64,000 nt of DNA, from NCBI RefSeq assembly GCF_022539505.1, contig NC_061512.1, forward strand, positions 253,720,510 through 253,784,509, read 5' to 3'. The DNA comes from Lolium rigidum (Eukaryota > Streptophyta > Magnoliopsida > Poales > Poaceae). A model generated the notes under the pieces. The model was not told where the DNA came from. It was given only the letters and a program-made list of their open reading frames with translations, and ran no database searches. Below, piece by piece: positions 1-12,813 of this stretch; the first letter of the stretch is position 1; each line of letters opens with the position of its first letter. The translations under genes and the position numbers were made by a program.

Positions 1-751
1 TACAGAGGCTAAGAATAGACTCTAGCTAAATAGGAGCTAGGTTTAGGAAGCTAGTTCCCTTCTATGGCTAAACTAGGTTTCCTCCTTGTTGGATGTGGTA
101 TCTGACTCCGCTGACAGGGTCCTGTCTCTTGAAGTAGTTGTTGACTCCTCGGCCTTCGAGTTGCACTGTAGATCCTCCTTCGATGCCTCCATATCTAAGC
201 AGGGGATTTAAGAGTGGGATGAGTACGAGCGTACTCAACAAGTTCATTATAGGAAAGAGGTGTTTAATGTACTAGCTACAGCATTAGACCAAAAAGTCTA
301 ATACCAATGCAGGTTTTCATAACCATTTCTTCAAAAGATTGCTTTTATTCAGAAGAACTATGTCCGTCAGCCTTCACCGGTTTACTAGAACTTCATGGAG
401 CTCCTTTCCGGCGGCGTTCGCGATTCCAAATCCCGGAACGAGGGAGTGACGGGTCACGATTCATTACACTCTGCGAGAGGTGTGTTGCTTTACCCATAAG
501 AGATCTTAACCTTGGTGCCAACCGGGCAGCTTTCCCGTCCACACTTCCTTCGGTGTGAGGCCCGGTATAAGGTCTAGCCAATCATGTTCCTCCGCTACCT
601 CGAACACCCACCCTTTGTTGCATGCGCCGACCACAGGTCCACGTCGGTCCCATTATTCCCGTAATTTCAGGGTGGACCCCGACCACGACAACGGTGTTGG
701 GCTCTTACCATACACTCCTACGCCGGTGGCTGCAACCCATCATAGACCGCA

Positions 752-899
752 TTACCGTGGGGAATTAGAATGGGATCCCCACCCTCCGGTTGTTCGCAAG
801 ACACAACTGCTACGGCAAGCAAAGCTTTACCGTGGGGAATTAGAATGGGATCCCCACCCTCCGGTTGTTCCGCCAGACACAACTGCTACGGTAAACGCA
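752..899. repeat. Two tandem 75-bp units, each with a GTGGGGA/TCCCCAC hairpin
   Basis: Units start at 752 and 827. Each contains a perfect 7-bp inverted repeat (757-763 with 776-782; 832-838 with 851-857). The same pair is present in copy B (about 30860-31010). A diverged pair of 67-bp period is in copy C. Confidence 0.8.
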
Positions 900-3782
900 T
901 CCGTTGATGAACGAGAGGTGGAAACACTTTTGACTATTCCGTCCCACTCCGGATCTTATGGTTAACACGGTTATTACGGCACAAGAATCACTGGCGACAT
1001 TTGTTGTTTAATCCTAGATGGATATAAACCCGTGCAATGGAACCTCCACCATATCAACACAATCCATGGTTCCATTGCCCACCACATAGTCATATTCATA
1101 GTTATGAAAGTAGTGGTTTTGATTTTTATGCAATAGTGATAACCATAATACTTTGCAAGTAATTTGATAAAAATACTCAAATGACATGAGCAAGTGATGA
1201 ACTTGCCTTTCTTGACTGCAAGATTATGCGGGCAAGGTCTTCGATACGCAATAACTCCAAATTCTGAAATAGCATCATCGTCCGGTAAGGACGATGTTTA
1301 AAAGATTGGCAAGGATGCAATAATGCATAAGTATGAGATGCAATCGCTCTAAGCGTGATCTAACCCCGATGATTTAGGATTAGTGAGTGGTAATGATTAG
1401 TTCAGGGTGTGTTGCACTTTTAGAGTGATTTCACAAACAAAGTTATTATTAGGATTTTGATGAACTTGGTACCTCTTAGAAATTGTACAATAAAGCATAG
1501 TAATCGTAATAAGATACAATGGATAATAGTGGACACAATTTTAACATGTAAAGAATAGTTGTGTACTTTAGGTCCTAGAATAGTTGGGGTTACTTGTGAT
1601 TTATTTCGAAAGAATAACTTTTATAGAATATAATGCTTAATTGACAATGAGTAGTTCAAATAAGAGTTATTTATTTCTAGGGTTTACTATCATTCTCAAT
1701 TAATTCCCTAAGTAGGTATTAGATGGACTTTATGTCGGTCTAGAGCGTTAACATATAAGGTGAAGTACTTTAACATTACTAGACATGGTTGTTTCCTAGG
1801 TGATAATAGTGGTGTTACATGAAGGGTGATAACATGGAATGCAAGTTACGATTCATACAAAATTGTTTCTACTTTCAAAATGAATACATGAAACGAACAC
1901 TCTCATTTGTATCAAGAGTTTGCGAAATATCAGTAGGTTATGTATTGCATTTGTTTTCTAAGGTTTTTAAGGCAGTTGCTATAGAATCGTCTACTTTAAT
2001 AATCTTCTAAGTTTTAGAATTATATTTTTAAGTGCTATTGTATCTTAAGCAAAGATTTTCGCATTATTCTTTATTAATCTAAATTTTTAAGCAATAATTG
2101 TTCGTCTAAAGATTTAACTAAGAAATTGCACTTAAATAAATCATACCATGGCTTGGTTTCCTAGATTAGCGACACTTCTTGCTAATTATTTTCCATTGCA
2201 CCTGCACAGAGTCTATGGTTCTCTCCTCTCTCTCTAGACTTCTTTCCCTCTGGTCAGGCTCTCGTTGTACGGATGGTGTGGTTTGAGACAACAGTGTAAG
2301 CGTCTATTTATAGGGAGGCTATATCAGTGGAACTAGCTAAATATCTACGCTGCGGTTCCTTGAGTGCTAAGGAAAACTAGCTACCGTGTAACGCTACTGT
2401 TGAATCAACTATGTATTCTTGACACGCGGAAGCTGACTCACTTCTCCCTGGATATGCACAAGTCCATGGTGTAGGACATGGTCGATTATGGCATTGCCGA
2501 CATGCCGTATTAGTATCTGGCCTAAGAACGTTGCACTCTCTCATAATTTCACTCATATTTACTACTTGATGAGTCTAGATTTACATGAATCTATTCTTCT
2601 CACTCTCCTAGACGATATACATAGTACTACTCCGCTCTAATTGTATTGTATGTAATTATTAGCACCCGATGTAAATTAGGGTTTTAAGTTAGGGTTTTCT
2701 AATCGCCCTATAGTTCTTAAATTAATAACTTCATTATAAGATTGAAGTTATTAATAGTTTTGAAATAAAAATAATATTGAATGTGTCATATTATTATTTT
2801 TAGTGAATTAATAATTAAGGTAATTATGATTTAGGGTTTAAATCCCTCTAATAAGGATTTAACAAGATACAAATAAAGAAAATTAGTTTTAATGTTTTAT
2901 TTATTTTCTTACTGGTTTTTATTTATTTTAGAAGGTTTTGCTAATCACTGAATTTTAATTGAATTTAGGATAAACGAAAAGGCTTGATTAATAATGATTA
3001 AACAATTAAATTTTTATTAAAAATAAAAATTTCATATTATATTTTTATTGAATAGAGTTTACTTTTTTAAGAATTTTGATATTTCATTTACATTTTTCTG
3101 AGTTGAATTGAATTTTCTATATTCATTCCAAGTTACAGCAATATTCTGGAATTAAATTTAAATGGAAGAATACTAAATGTACCCGGGTAATAACTACCCC
3201 TAGCCACTGACTAGTGGGCCGGAGCCACGTCGACTGTCACCGTGGCGCCGATGTGGCATGGCTCACGGTGGCCGGCGGGCGATGACGATAGTCGCCGGCG
3301 GTCCGTAGGGTTCCCGCGGGGCCGTGAGTGGGTGCGTTGGAACGAGGATAGCGAGGTGATGCTAGTGGTAGTGGCACCGCCTCCAAATGGTCGCCGAGCT
3401 TGGCCGGCGGCGAGACGGAGCGGCGAGCTCACGGGTCTACGGTGCTAGACATGCTACGGGATGTAATCGAGTGAGCTATGCATGCTACGAGATTCGGGGG
3501 CTCACCGAGAGCACGTAGGGCTTGATGGCGACGTCAATGGTGGTCGGTATCGCCGGAATTCATGGCGACGGCCGCCAGGGAGTTGAGCTTGGTGACGGCG
3601 CTACGGGCTGCTCCAGCTCAATTCCTTCTGCAGGAGGAGCAAGTCGACCACGGCGGTGCTAATGGTGGTTACGGCTTGGCCTGGGGAGGTTCCTACCGGC
3701 GGCGAGGAAGATGGCCGGGCGAGCTAGGGTTTGCTAAATTGGGGCAAAATGACGAACACGAACAGAGGAGGATGCGGCGAGG

Positions 3783-3797
3783 TATTTATAGGCTCTT
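3783..3797 (-). promoter_or_regulatory. TATA-like box inside copy A
   Basis: On the minus strand the sequence reads CTATAAATACC and is followed by a CT-rich leader and AACCCTAG. That is a typical plant Pol II start region. Copy B has ATATAAAAG at the equivalent place (about 33656-33668). This is an inference from the motif and its conservation in two copies. Confidence 0.4.
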
Positions 3798-6479
3798 CGG
3801 CGTTCGTCGATGGTCGTGAAAGTCTCCTTCGGCGGCCGGGACGTGGCTCGCCGGCGTCGTGCTGTCGCCCATGCGGAGGAAGAAGGAGACGAAGACGAGT
3901 TCGTCGTCCTCGCTCTTATCCGTGGCGAAGGGGTAAGTGGGCTGGGCCAGGCCGTGGTTTGGGCCGTGCTAGTGGTCTGCTGCTGGGCTGTGGTGATGGG
4001 CTGCTCAGCCAGGTGAGTCCAGGTAAGGTTTTTCTCCTCTTTTCTTTTTCTGCTTTTAATTTTCTGTTTTGTATTTTCCCATTTGAATTCATATTTGAAT
4101 TCTGTTATTTTTGCAGGTTTCTCCATTATGTTAATTCCATTTGGATGTTGTGAAATAACTATTACACCCATAATCCACTTGAAACAAGTATTTTATATAG
4201 CATTATATTACATACTTGTGTTTTATTCAAAATAGCAAATGAGAATGAATTTATATCCTCATTTTATTTTTATGTTTTTCTTGTGGATCAATCTGTTTGA
4301 AGTATTAGAATTGAGGATTTATACTCTAAGTGTTTTAGAGTTTATCATTAGGGTTTGGTCTCTCAATTGAGAATTTAGCCCCTTGCATATGATTTTATGT
4401 GAACCTTTATTATTAAGATCTTGTAGTTTGGATTATAACCCTATTTCAAGGTTAGCTCTAGAATTTTTAATAACACTTTGAATTACCTAGAGTAGATATT
4501 ACTCTCATCATGGTTTGGTCTTGGTTATAATGATGAGTGGTTGATCACCACCATGGTTCCAATCGAATGGTTTAGCACTAGGTTATTCTTAAGTTCCATA
4601 ATGAATCATGAGCTTTAATTAGTGAATAATTCTAGGGTTCTCATCATATTCTCCTAATGGCAATTGGTTTGAAGCTCACTTCTGGCATGGGTTTATATTA
4701 TGATTACCATAGTGATACATAAACTAATGTTGGGATATAATTATAGGTTGTAGAGATGAGGGGACACCATATTGCAGTTGCTAGGGTTTAGTCTCCCCTA
4801 ACCATGGTAATATGGTTACTTGCTTCATATCTTATGTGCTTCTCTAATCACTAAGGATTTGAGAATGGGCTCTATCTTATTTCATTGGACTTCTATTAGA
4901 ATCCTTAATTCATCATTGAAGTAACTAAATTGGTTATAGTTCTTTTTATAGTTAACTTTGGTCATATGGATGTATGATTTCTCACCATATAAAGTATAGA
5001 GTTTAACTCTAAAGTTTTCTTAGGTTCTTAAATCTATGGAATATAGATATGGTAGGATTCTACTTATGAGCACCAAGTGATTCACAAGTTAAGGTTGGAA
5101 TATAAGCATATGGTTGCTTACTAGTGATCTCCCAGTAATTTCATGTGGGAATGAGATCTACTTATCCTATTAGGGTTTATTCTCAATACCTCAAGTTCTT
5201 AGGGTTTATGATCATCACTGAATTAATAATGATCAAGGTTTGGCTTCCTAAGGATCTCTCATTAAATGGGGTTCTCACTTCCATGATCAAGTATTGTCTT
5301 GATCGGCTAAGGTATAGTACTTATACTTTACTTTCTTGGATGGAACTACTATGGTTGCCTCTAGAGTTTATATCCCAGGAGAATGCCTGAGATATTATGT
5401 TAGGGTTCTACTCAACCATGATGATATGATCATCTGGTCATAAGAATAGTTCTCTCTCTCAAATCCAGGTGTTGCCTCATCTATTTTTAGTGTAACTCCA
5501 TAGCTTGAGTTCTCTTGTATAGGAATAGTTATTCTAGGGTTTATGGTGTACTCAATATATCTCCTTAGGTATGAGAAGGTTAATTCTCCACCTAGATAAC
5601 CTAATTGGATTAATTACTACTTTACTTCATCAATTCATGGATATGATCTTACTCCATTTGGTATTGGCTATCTCATCACTCCCAGATGAAATGGTTTAAC
5701 TCCTAATACTTTAGTTCAAATGTTGTCCTTTATTCTTAAATAGGTAAATCTTGGATTAGTATGAATGGTCACTCTTATTTACGAAGGACTTGAATATTAT
5801 CCCAAGGTTATGGTCTTAGGATGATGTTTTGATTACATGGATGTATATCTAAGATTTATCTCAAGGTTTGTCATGGCTTCTCTACTAAATAATATAGAAC
5901 TCTCACCTCTCTAGGTTTGATGTATAATAATTTGGAATGTAGAAGAATATATACTTCTTGAGTGGATCTCCTTGTTATAATTCCATTGTTGAAGTGGAAT
6001 GAATACCATGAGGTTTCATGGTAGGATCATGGATTAGTTTAAGACATGGAAAAGATAAGTGAAGAATGGTTTCTCCATTTATTGTTACTTGATTTCCAAA
6101 TAGATGTACGTTCATATGTTATGGTAAGGATTACCATATTATAATCTTTTATAAGATCAAGCATTTGATCATTGAGTAAAGTGTTGTTGTGTTGATTATT
6201 AGTTCCATTTGATCTAATCCCTTAGATCAAATTATCTCTATCCAAAACAAGGTTTTAGCAAAGTCACATTGAGGTTTATGGCGCTTGACTTGATGAGCTA
6301 CTTCAATTCCACCAAGGTCAAGTGAAACTTCGATTCATTGTGATCTGTTTTACTTTAAAGCGCGAAAATTCCCAGATTTTCTATGCATGAATGCAATGCA
6401 CACATCTGTTTCCTCTATTTTTGTAACCCCAATACACGGGATATTACGGACCCTCCCATGGGGATGCTAGTTTATCTTT

Positions 6480-7446
6480 GTCCAGTTGTCCGTTGGACCG
6501 GCCGGAGCACTAGGTCTCCTTCTCGGAATGCTAAGGTCTTGACCTTCCGGCTGTGATAGCGACGGAGGCTTTGCTTGGTATACGGTTGACATGGACTCGG
6601 CCATCGGCCGGACCTCTTCAACCGGGTCGACCCCATCTTCGCGAGCCTCTTTGGCTTCGGCTTACGTGTAGAGCTTGATCCTTGGCGCGTCGTGCTCGAT
6701 ATCGGTCGGCGGGACGGCTTCGGCCCCGTGTACGAGGAAGAAGGGTGTGAAGCCGGCCGAGCGGTTTGGCGTCGTGCGCGAGCTCCACGGCACGGCTGGG
6801 CAGCTCTTCAATCCGGCAGCCGGCTGAGCGCTCAAGCGGCTCCACCGGCCGGGGCCGGATGCCGGCTAGGATCAAGCCATTAGCCTTCTCCACTTGGCCG
6901 TTGGTCTCCGGGTGCGCCACGGACGATAGGTCCATCCGGATCCCCATCTCTCCGCGATGGCGTTTGAAGATGCCTTCGGCGAAGTTGCTGCCATTGTCGG
7001 TGATGATGCTATGCGGGTAGCCATATCTCACGATTATTTCCTTGAGGAATGTGACGGGCTGTGGAGCCGTCCAGCTTCTTGATTGGCTTGGCTTCGATCC
7101 ACTTAGTGAACTTGTCAATCATCACCAAGAGATGAGTCATGCCGCCTCGGGCTGTTTTGAATGGACCCACCATATCCAAGCCCCATACAGCAAATGGCCA
7201 AGTAATGGGGATGGTCTTTAAGGCGGAAGCCGGCGTGTGCCTTTGCTTTGCAAAGCGTTGGCAGCCGTTGCACTTCTTCACCAGTTCTTCTGCGTCTCTG
7301 AGCGCGATCGGCCGATAAAAACCGTGCCGGAAAGCTTTGGCCACTATGGCTGCTGGAGGAGCGTGGTGGCCGCACTCACTACGATGGATTTCCCGTAGGA
7401 GTTCAATCCCTTCAGCCGGCTCGGCGCTACCGCTGGAGCACCCCAC
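6480..7446 (-). pseudogene. Integrase region of gypsy pol (truncated)
   Basis: Integrase joins the cDNA copy to host DNA. An H-H-C-C zinc-binding region is visible near 7250-7420, with CNGCQ as the second half. It is followed by the catalytic core: GLDMVGPF (first Asp), IITDNGSNF (second Asp) and NGQVEKAN (Glu) in consecutive segments. At least two frame changes occur, near 7050-7120 and after the Glu motif. The C-terminal region is recognisable down to SPWEGP and then ends at 6448 where copy A begins. This cannot encode a working enzyme as it stands. Confidence 0.85.
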
Positions 7447-7659
7447 TTACGCTGCGTTTGTACAGCTCGTGGTTGATGATTGTGTAGGCCTTGGCCCTTC
7501 TCTCAATCTGCCTGGCCTGGATTCTGTCGTCAGGCAGCACACCATCGGTGAGGTAGGAGAGGAATTCTTGTGCCCATGAAGGTACGCATCTTATCTCGAA
7601 TACGCTGACCAATAGGGCCTCCCTCGTGGGAGCTTCCGGCTTCGACTGCGTGGTCACCG

Positions 7660-7840
7660 GGTTCGGCTTGTTAGCCGGCGGGTTCGGCTTGCTAGCCCCC
7701 GAGTTTGGCGATGAAGCCCCCGGGTTGGACTGAGAAGTCCCCGGGTTCGGCGTGGTAGCCGACGGGTTCGGCTTGCTAGCCCCGACTTGGGCGATGAAGC
7801 CCCCGGGTTCGGCTGAGAAGCCCCCGGGTCAGCCGGCACG
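7660..7840 (-). repeat. Proline/serine-rich tandem-repeat linker between RNase H and integrase
   Basis: Two imperfect units of about 80 bp, rich in GGGTTCGGCTTGCTAGCC-like motifs, encode a low-complexity N-P-G-A-S type peptide between the RNase H and integrase domains. This is seen directly as repeated motifs. A role as a flexible linker is an inference. Confidence 0.6.
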
Positions 7841-7939
7841 AATATTGAATCCGAGTCCGGTGATGGTATGATGGACGGCTTCTTGATAACCGCCAAGGCA
7901 ATGCCCGGCGGAATGGCTTGCCGGGTTGAGCCAATCTTG

Positions 7940-8297
7940 GACAAGGCATCAGCCGCCTCGTTGTTTGCTCGTGGCACATGGTGGAATTCGCAGCCGTCGA
8001 AGAAGCCGGATAGCTGCTGGACATGGAAGCGGTATGAGGCCATGTTGGCGTCCTTCGCGTCCCAGTCGCCAGATGCCTGTTGTATGACCAAGTCGGAGTC
8101 GCCGAAGCATAGTATGCGACGCACGCCAATCTCCTTGGCCAGCTTCAGCCCATGAATGAGCGCTTCATACTCCGCCACGTTGTTGGACGCGGCGAAGTGG
8201 ATCTGTAGGACGTAGTCCAGTCGGTCTCCCTTGGGAGAGGTGATGACGATGCCGGCTCCCAAGCCGTTGCGCATCTTCGAGCCGTCGAAGTGCATCT
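7940..8297 (-). pseudogene. RNase H domain of gypsy pol
   Basis: This domain removes the RNA strand of the RNA/DNA hybrid during reverse transcription. The frame starting near 8297 reads HFDGSK (first Asp), then NVAEYEALIHGL (Glu), CFGDSDLVIQQ (Asp) and a final NEAADALSK region (Asp), the spacing of the plant retrotransposon RNase H type (RVT_3). This stretch is open for its full length within a 436-codon frame (7654-8964) that also carries the end of the RT connection region. It is the best preserved part of the element. Confidence 0.85.
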
Positions 8298-8779
8298 TCC
8301 AATGTGTGGAATCCGGCACAGGCGGCGAGATATTGCATCTCGGCCCGGTCGACGAAGAAGTCCGCGAGGATCGCGACTTGATGGCTGTGCGTGGCTCGTA
8401 GAGGATGGTGTGGGCGGCTAGCTCCGGGGCCCACTTGGCAACCCGGCCGTTGGCATCCTTGCTCGCCGATGATTTCCGCCGGGGCGCTGTGGCAACCACC
8501 ACGATGGGGTGCTCTTGGAAGTAGTGCTTGAGCTTCTTGGCTGCCATGTAGACGCCGTAGGTGACCTTACGGTAGTGGGGGTAGTTTTGCTTCGGTCGGG
8601 AGAGCACTTCGGCGAGGTAATAGGCCGGGCGCTGGACCAGCTGCTCTCTGTTTTCGGCTTCTTTGCGCTCCACCACCAAGACAACGCTAACCACTCGGTT
8701 GGTGGCTGCGATGTACAACAGCATCGGCTCCATTGAACCCGGCGTTGCAAGGATTGGCGCGGTTGAAAGCACGCGCTTT

Positions 8780-9730
8780 AGGTCACGGAAGGCTTCCTCT
8801 GCCTGCGGTGACCAGACGAACTTGTCCGCCTTCCTCATCAATTGATACAGGGGCAGTGCCTTCTCCCCGGCCCGGCTGACGAAGCGGCTCAAGGAAGCCG
8901 AGCAGCCGGCGAACCACGGGACGTCCTTGAGGCCTCTGCGGCAGCTCCATCTTCTCAATGGCACCGATCTTTTCTGGGTTGGCTTCGATCCCTCGGCCGA
9001 GAGACGAGGTAGCCCGGGAGTTGGCCGGCGGCACGCCGAATGTGCACTTGGCCGGGTTGAGCTTCATCCGAAATCTTCTCGGATTGGTGAAGGTTTCTCT
9101 CGGATCATCAAGGAGGGTGGGCATCTCCTTGGTTTTACAACGACATCATCCACATATGCGTGAACGTTTACGCCGATTTGATCCCTGCAAACACTTTTGC
9201 ATGCACCTTTGGTAGGTGGCGCCTGCATTTTTCAAGCCGAACGGCATAGTCGTGTAGCGGTGAGCCCGTGCGGGGTAATGAACGAAGTCTTTATTTGATC
9301 ATCCGGATTCAAAGGAATCTGGTGGTAGCCTGAATAAGCATCTAGAAAAGACAAGAATTCACAGTCGGCGGTCGAGTCTATGACTTGATCTATGCGCGGC
9401 AGGGGAAGGGGTCCTTTGGGCACGCCTTGTTGAGGCTGGTGTAGTCGATACACATGCGCCGGGAGCCGTTTTTCTTCAAAACCAGGACCGGGTTTGCCAA
9501 CCGGTCCGGGTGCGGTACTTCCATGATGAAGCCAGGCTGCTAGCAGCGGCGATTTCTTCACCGATGGCCTTCCTTTGTTCTTCGGCGAAGCGCCCGAGAG
9601 GCTGCTTCACCGGCTTGGCGTCGGGCCGGACGTGGAGGTGGTGCTCGGCCAACTCCCTCGGCACACCCGGCATGTCTCTTGGAGTCCATGCGAAGATGTC
9701 CCGATTCTCACGGAGGAAGGCTGGTGAGCT
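8780..9730 (-). pseudogene. Reverse transcriptase region of gypsy pol (frameshifted)
   Basis: Recognisable RT blocks lie in several frames. PKGPLPLPRIDQ and SFLDAYSGYHQIPL (with the first catalytic Asp) lie in 9232-9561. The YVDD catalytic box is encoded on the minus strand around 9139-9160. The RT connection region continues to about 8780. Frame changes near 9230, 9130 and 8960 break the product. In a functional copy this enzyme would make the cDNA from the element RNA in cytoplasmic particles. Confidence 0.85.
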
Positions 9731-10027
9731 CGCTTTCCTATTTCTTGCTCAAGCCGGCACCGATGGTGACGTACTTGTCCGGCTGCGCCGGGTCCAGCAG
9801 GATCTTCTTGGTGTTGTCGGCCGGCTGGAAGTGAGTAGTCACAGCCGGGTTGCCTGCAGCCGGTATGTCTGTCTGCGCGGCCTTGGCGAGGGCAACGGCG
9901 TCGTGGATGAGCTGCTTCTCGGTGGCGATGACCAGCGTCTGGGCCATCTTGGAGCTCTGCGTGGCGCGGTCCATGGAGCGGCGATAGTCGCCGGCTATGG
10001 TGATGACCCCCTTTGGGCCGGGCAGCT

Positions 10028-10786
10028 TCATCTTCGAGGTACCCATAGTGGGGCACCGCCATGAACTTGGTCGGGGCCGGCCTGCCCGAGGAGCGCGTGG
10101 TAGGGACTCACGAGGTCCACCACCTCGAACTCGATTCTCTCGGTGCGGAAGTGATCCGGCTTCCCGAACATCACCTCCGGCGTGATCCGGCCAATCGGCT
10201 GGCAGCGGTGGCCAGGCACGATGCCATGGAAGACGGTGGGGGTGGGGCGCAACTCGGCCTCCTGGATGCCCAGCTTGCGGGCGGTGTCGCGGTAGAGGAT
10301 GTTGATGCTGCTGCCGCCGTCGATGAGGATGCGCGAAAAATGCACGCTGCACCGGGTTGTGCCGATGGTGGGGTCGAGGACCATGGCGTAGCTGCCCGGC
10401 TTCGGCAGGACAGCCGGTGTGTCGCGGCGATCGAAGGTGATGGCCTGCTCTGACCAGTTTAGGTGCTTGGGGGACCGGCGGTATGACCGCGCCGACCTCA
10501 AGGGAACGGGCGGCTGGCGGCTCGTCTTGTCCTCGGGCTCGGAGGTGAAGATGATGTAGGTAGCATCTTCGGCCGGATATCGGCCATGCTGCACTTGGTT
10601 AGCCTCGTGGTGCTCGAGGTTGGCGTTCTGCGCCGGCTTGGCCACCCAGCCCGCCGCGCTCGGAGGAGGCGGGGGTGGGGGCGGGAGGGGTTCACCGCTC
10701 GTCAGCCGCTTCATGAAGTGGCAGTCGCGGGTGGTATGGTTGGAGGGGTTCTTGCCGCTGTGGTACTTGCACGGCGAGTCGAGCAT
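10028..10786 (-). pseudogene. Gag C-terminus and aspartic protease region
   Basis: A 252-codon open frame. Its start has a CKYHSG...TRDCHFMK motif of the gag/zinc-knuckle type. A proline run follows at about residues 34-42. The protease core reads LIDGGSSINILY, where the active-site Asp is followed by GG, as in Tat-like gypsy proteases instead of the DTG/DSG of most families. The protease would cleave the Gag-Pol polyprotein. The next pol segments lie in other frames, so the polyprotein is broken. The first in-frame Met is used only as a frame limit. Confidence 0.7.
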
Positions 10787-12775
10787 CTGCTCGAAGGTGT
10801 ACTTCGGCTTCCATTGCCGGTCTGTTTTGCTTCTGGCGGCGTGCCGCCGCTCGCGATGTCCGACACGGCTGCCACATGGGCGGAACCGTACCGGCGGTCC
10901 GGCTGGTCGCTGTGGCGCTTGCCGCGGTAGTTGTCCCGCCGGCTGCCATGCGAGCCGCCCTCGGCCGGCTTGTGCTCGGCCGGCTTGCTGTTGTCCCGTC
11001 TTGCTGGGGCTGGTGAAATATCAGCCGGCACCTTGCCGGCTTCCTCCGCCAGCGCGTACTTGTCCGCGATGACCATCAGGGCGGCCATCGTCTTGGGCTC
11101 GCTGCGGCGCAGCTTGTGCCACAACATGGTGTTCAGCCGGCAGCCTCCCATGAAGAAGCTGATGGCCTGCATCTCGTGCACGCCCTCACAGGAGTTGCGC
11201 ATCTCGCACCAGCGCGTTAGGTACGCGCGATCCGTCTCGTCCGGGCCACGCTTGCACATCTCAAGGCGTTGAGGGCGACCCGGCCGGCGATAGGTGCCGG
11301 TGAAGATTCGCGATGAAGGCGGCCGAAGTCCAGCCAGCCGTTTATGCTGCCGGGCTGGCAGGTTGTTGAGCCACGTGCGGGCGGGCCGAGCGGCATGAGG
11401 GGAGTAGCGCACGGCCCGGCGCTTGTTGCCCTTGGCGATGCCGACTGCCGTGGAGTAGTCCAGGAGCCGGTCTTCCGGCTTGGCGGTGCCGTCGTACTCA
11501 GGGGTGTCGCGCGGGAGGCTGAAGCCGTCGACCATGGGCTCGTTGAGGATCCGCGGCCCGAAGCACTTTGGGCCGGCTGGACCTTCTTCTTCCGCGATGC
11601 GGGATTGGACCAGCCGGTCGAGGCGGTCCCGGGCGTCAGTTGGCTCGATGCGCGGGCCCAACCGGGAGTGGGCCGGCTGGCGGCGCCGGCCGGCTTCCGG
11701 AGCCGGCCGGTGTGGGCGTCGAGGCTCGGAGTCTTGCTCCTGGTTCCGGCTTAGCGGGGCCCGGCTGCGGCGCTTGCCGCCGCTAGGCGAGTGGCTCGGC
11801 CGGCTCGAGCTCGCGTGCGTGGCGCGGGAGTCGTTGCGCCGGCTTGGCGGCGGGAAGTGGACTCGGCGGTGTCCACGGCGTTGCTCGCGGCACCACGAGC
11901 GTGAGAAGCTGCGGGGGCCGGGGCGTGCACGGGGTCTTCGGCCGCTCGTTGGCAGCCTTCACCAACTCAGTCACCCGCACGGTCTGGCGGCGTAACTCTT
12001 CGCCCTCGAGGCGGTGCAGCTCTTCTGCGGCGGCTTCGGCCGCGAGCATGTTCTTGTCGGGGGTGTTGTAGATGGGCAGCTCCATTGATGGAGCCGGCGC
12101 GTCGGCGCCGTCGCGGTCGATCTCGGCGCCCAGGTCGCGGCCTCTGCGGCGAACTGCGGCCGGCTCGGGCCGGGATTGTCGCCGCACGGGGTGAGGCCGT
12201 GGGCGCGGTTGTATTCGCGGCTGGGTGATGTCCCACCGGCGCTTAGCGGCAGCCGGCTCCTCGGTGCCGCGAGGGAGGAGCACGCGGTGCGCCTCCAGGT
12301 CTGCCTCAACGGCGGCGGCGTCGGCGCCGGCGCCGGTGGTGAGCGGAGTGCTCAGCTTTGCCCGGACTTGCTCCAGCCGGGATGGTGGTGGTGGCGCCTT
12401 TGCGCCTGATGCGGATGCGTGCCCGCCGAGGTCGCGCTCCAGGTCGGGGCCGCAGACGCGCGTGGTCTTGGAGGGGAACTCCTCGCCGGCCATCATGACT
12501 TGCACGACGGCGGGGCCGGCGGGAGCGCTGCTGCCGGCTCGCGGAGGAGGCGTGGCGCAGCGCAGCACCTGCTGCGGGTAGCGCGGCGGTGCGACGGTGG
12601 CGACGTAGACGTCGTAGTTGCCGAAGGAGATGATGCTGCCGCCGGCTGGGAAGGGCCGGTCGGCGAAGCAGCCCGGCGTTGTCGGCCGAAGCGGGTCGAG
12701 GAGCCGAATCTCCGGACCAAGCCTGGGCGACTCGCTCGCCGGTGGTGATGGTGAGGCCCGTCCGGATGAAGACAC
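10711..12775 (-). pseudogene. Gag of the gypsy element (two frames)
   Basis: The N-terminal frame (11783-12775, about 330 codons, first codon GTG so the true start is unknown) is rich in proline and basic residues and begins just after the primer binding site. The second frame (10711-11661) holds the Retrotrans_gag signature: FGPRILNEPM, SLPRDTPEYDGTAKPEDRLL, ARTWLNNLP, FTGTYRRPGRPQ and KTMAALMVIADKYA. Gag forms the particle in which reverse transcription takes place. The step between the frames (11661-11783) is a frameshift or a low-complexity gap. The capsid-like region is otherwise well conserved. Confidence 0.8.
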
Positions 12776-12795
12776 CGGCCGCGGACGCTGAAGGC

Positions 12796-12812
12796 CCCAC
12801 GGTGGGCGCCAA
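12796..12812 (-). other. Primer binding site of the gypsy element
   Basis: On the minus strand TTTGGCGCCCACCGTGG directly follows the LTR end. The TGGCGCC core matches tRNA 3' ends ending in GGCGCCA (tRNA-Asp type). The exact tRNA is uncertain. Confidence 0.7.
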
Positions 12813-12813
12813 A

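Larger units (their letters stand above)
1..6447. mobile_element. Long LTR-like element, copy A (left end outside window)
   Basis: Copy A is homologous to copies B (30303-36384 plus 51712-52170) and C (55046-60148). Its first 190 bases are the reverse complement of about 51713-51900, so roughly 270 bases of its left end lie before the window. The right end reads GGGATATTAC, as in B, and then joins the gypsy integrase directly at 6448. No protein domain is visible in 6.4 kb. The element holds an AT-rich left arm, a GC-rich block (about 3180-4030) and a long AT-rich right arm (4030-6447). Copy B shows ends of TG and CA type with a 5-bp target duplication, which indicates a solo LTR of a long-LTR (LARD-like) retrotransposon. 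The family name is not known to me, and the element orientation is uncertain. Confidence 0.6.

Noticed and set aside
555..965. 136-codon plus-strand frame in copy A
   Set aside because: It spans the tandem hairpin repeat and is not kept in copies B or C.
9510..12581. Several plus-strand frames of 100-180 codons
   Set aside because: Antisense shadows of gypsy gag and pol.
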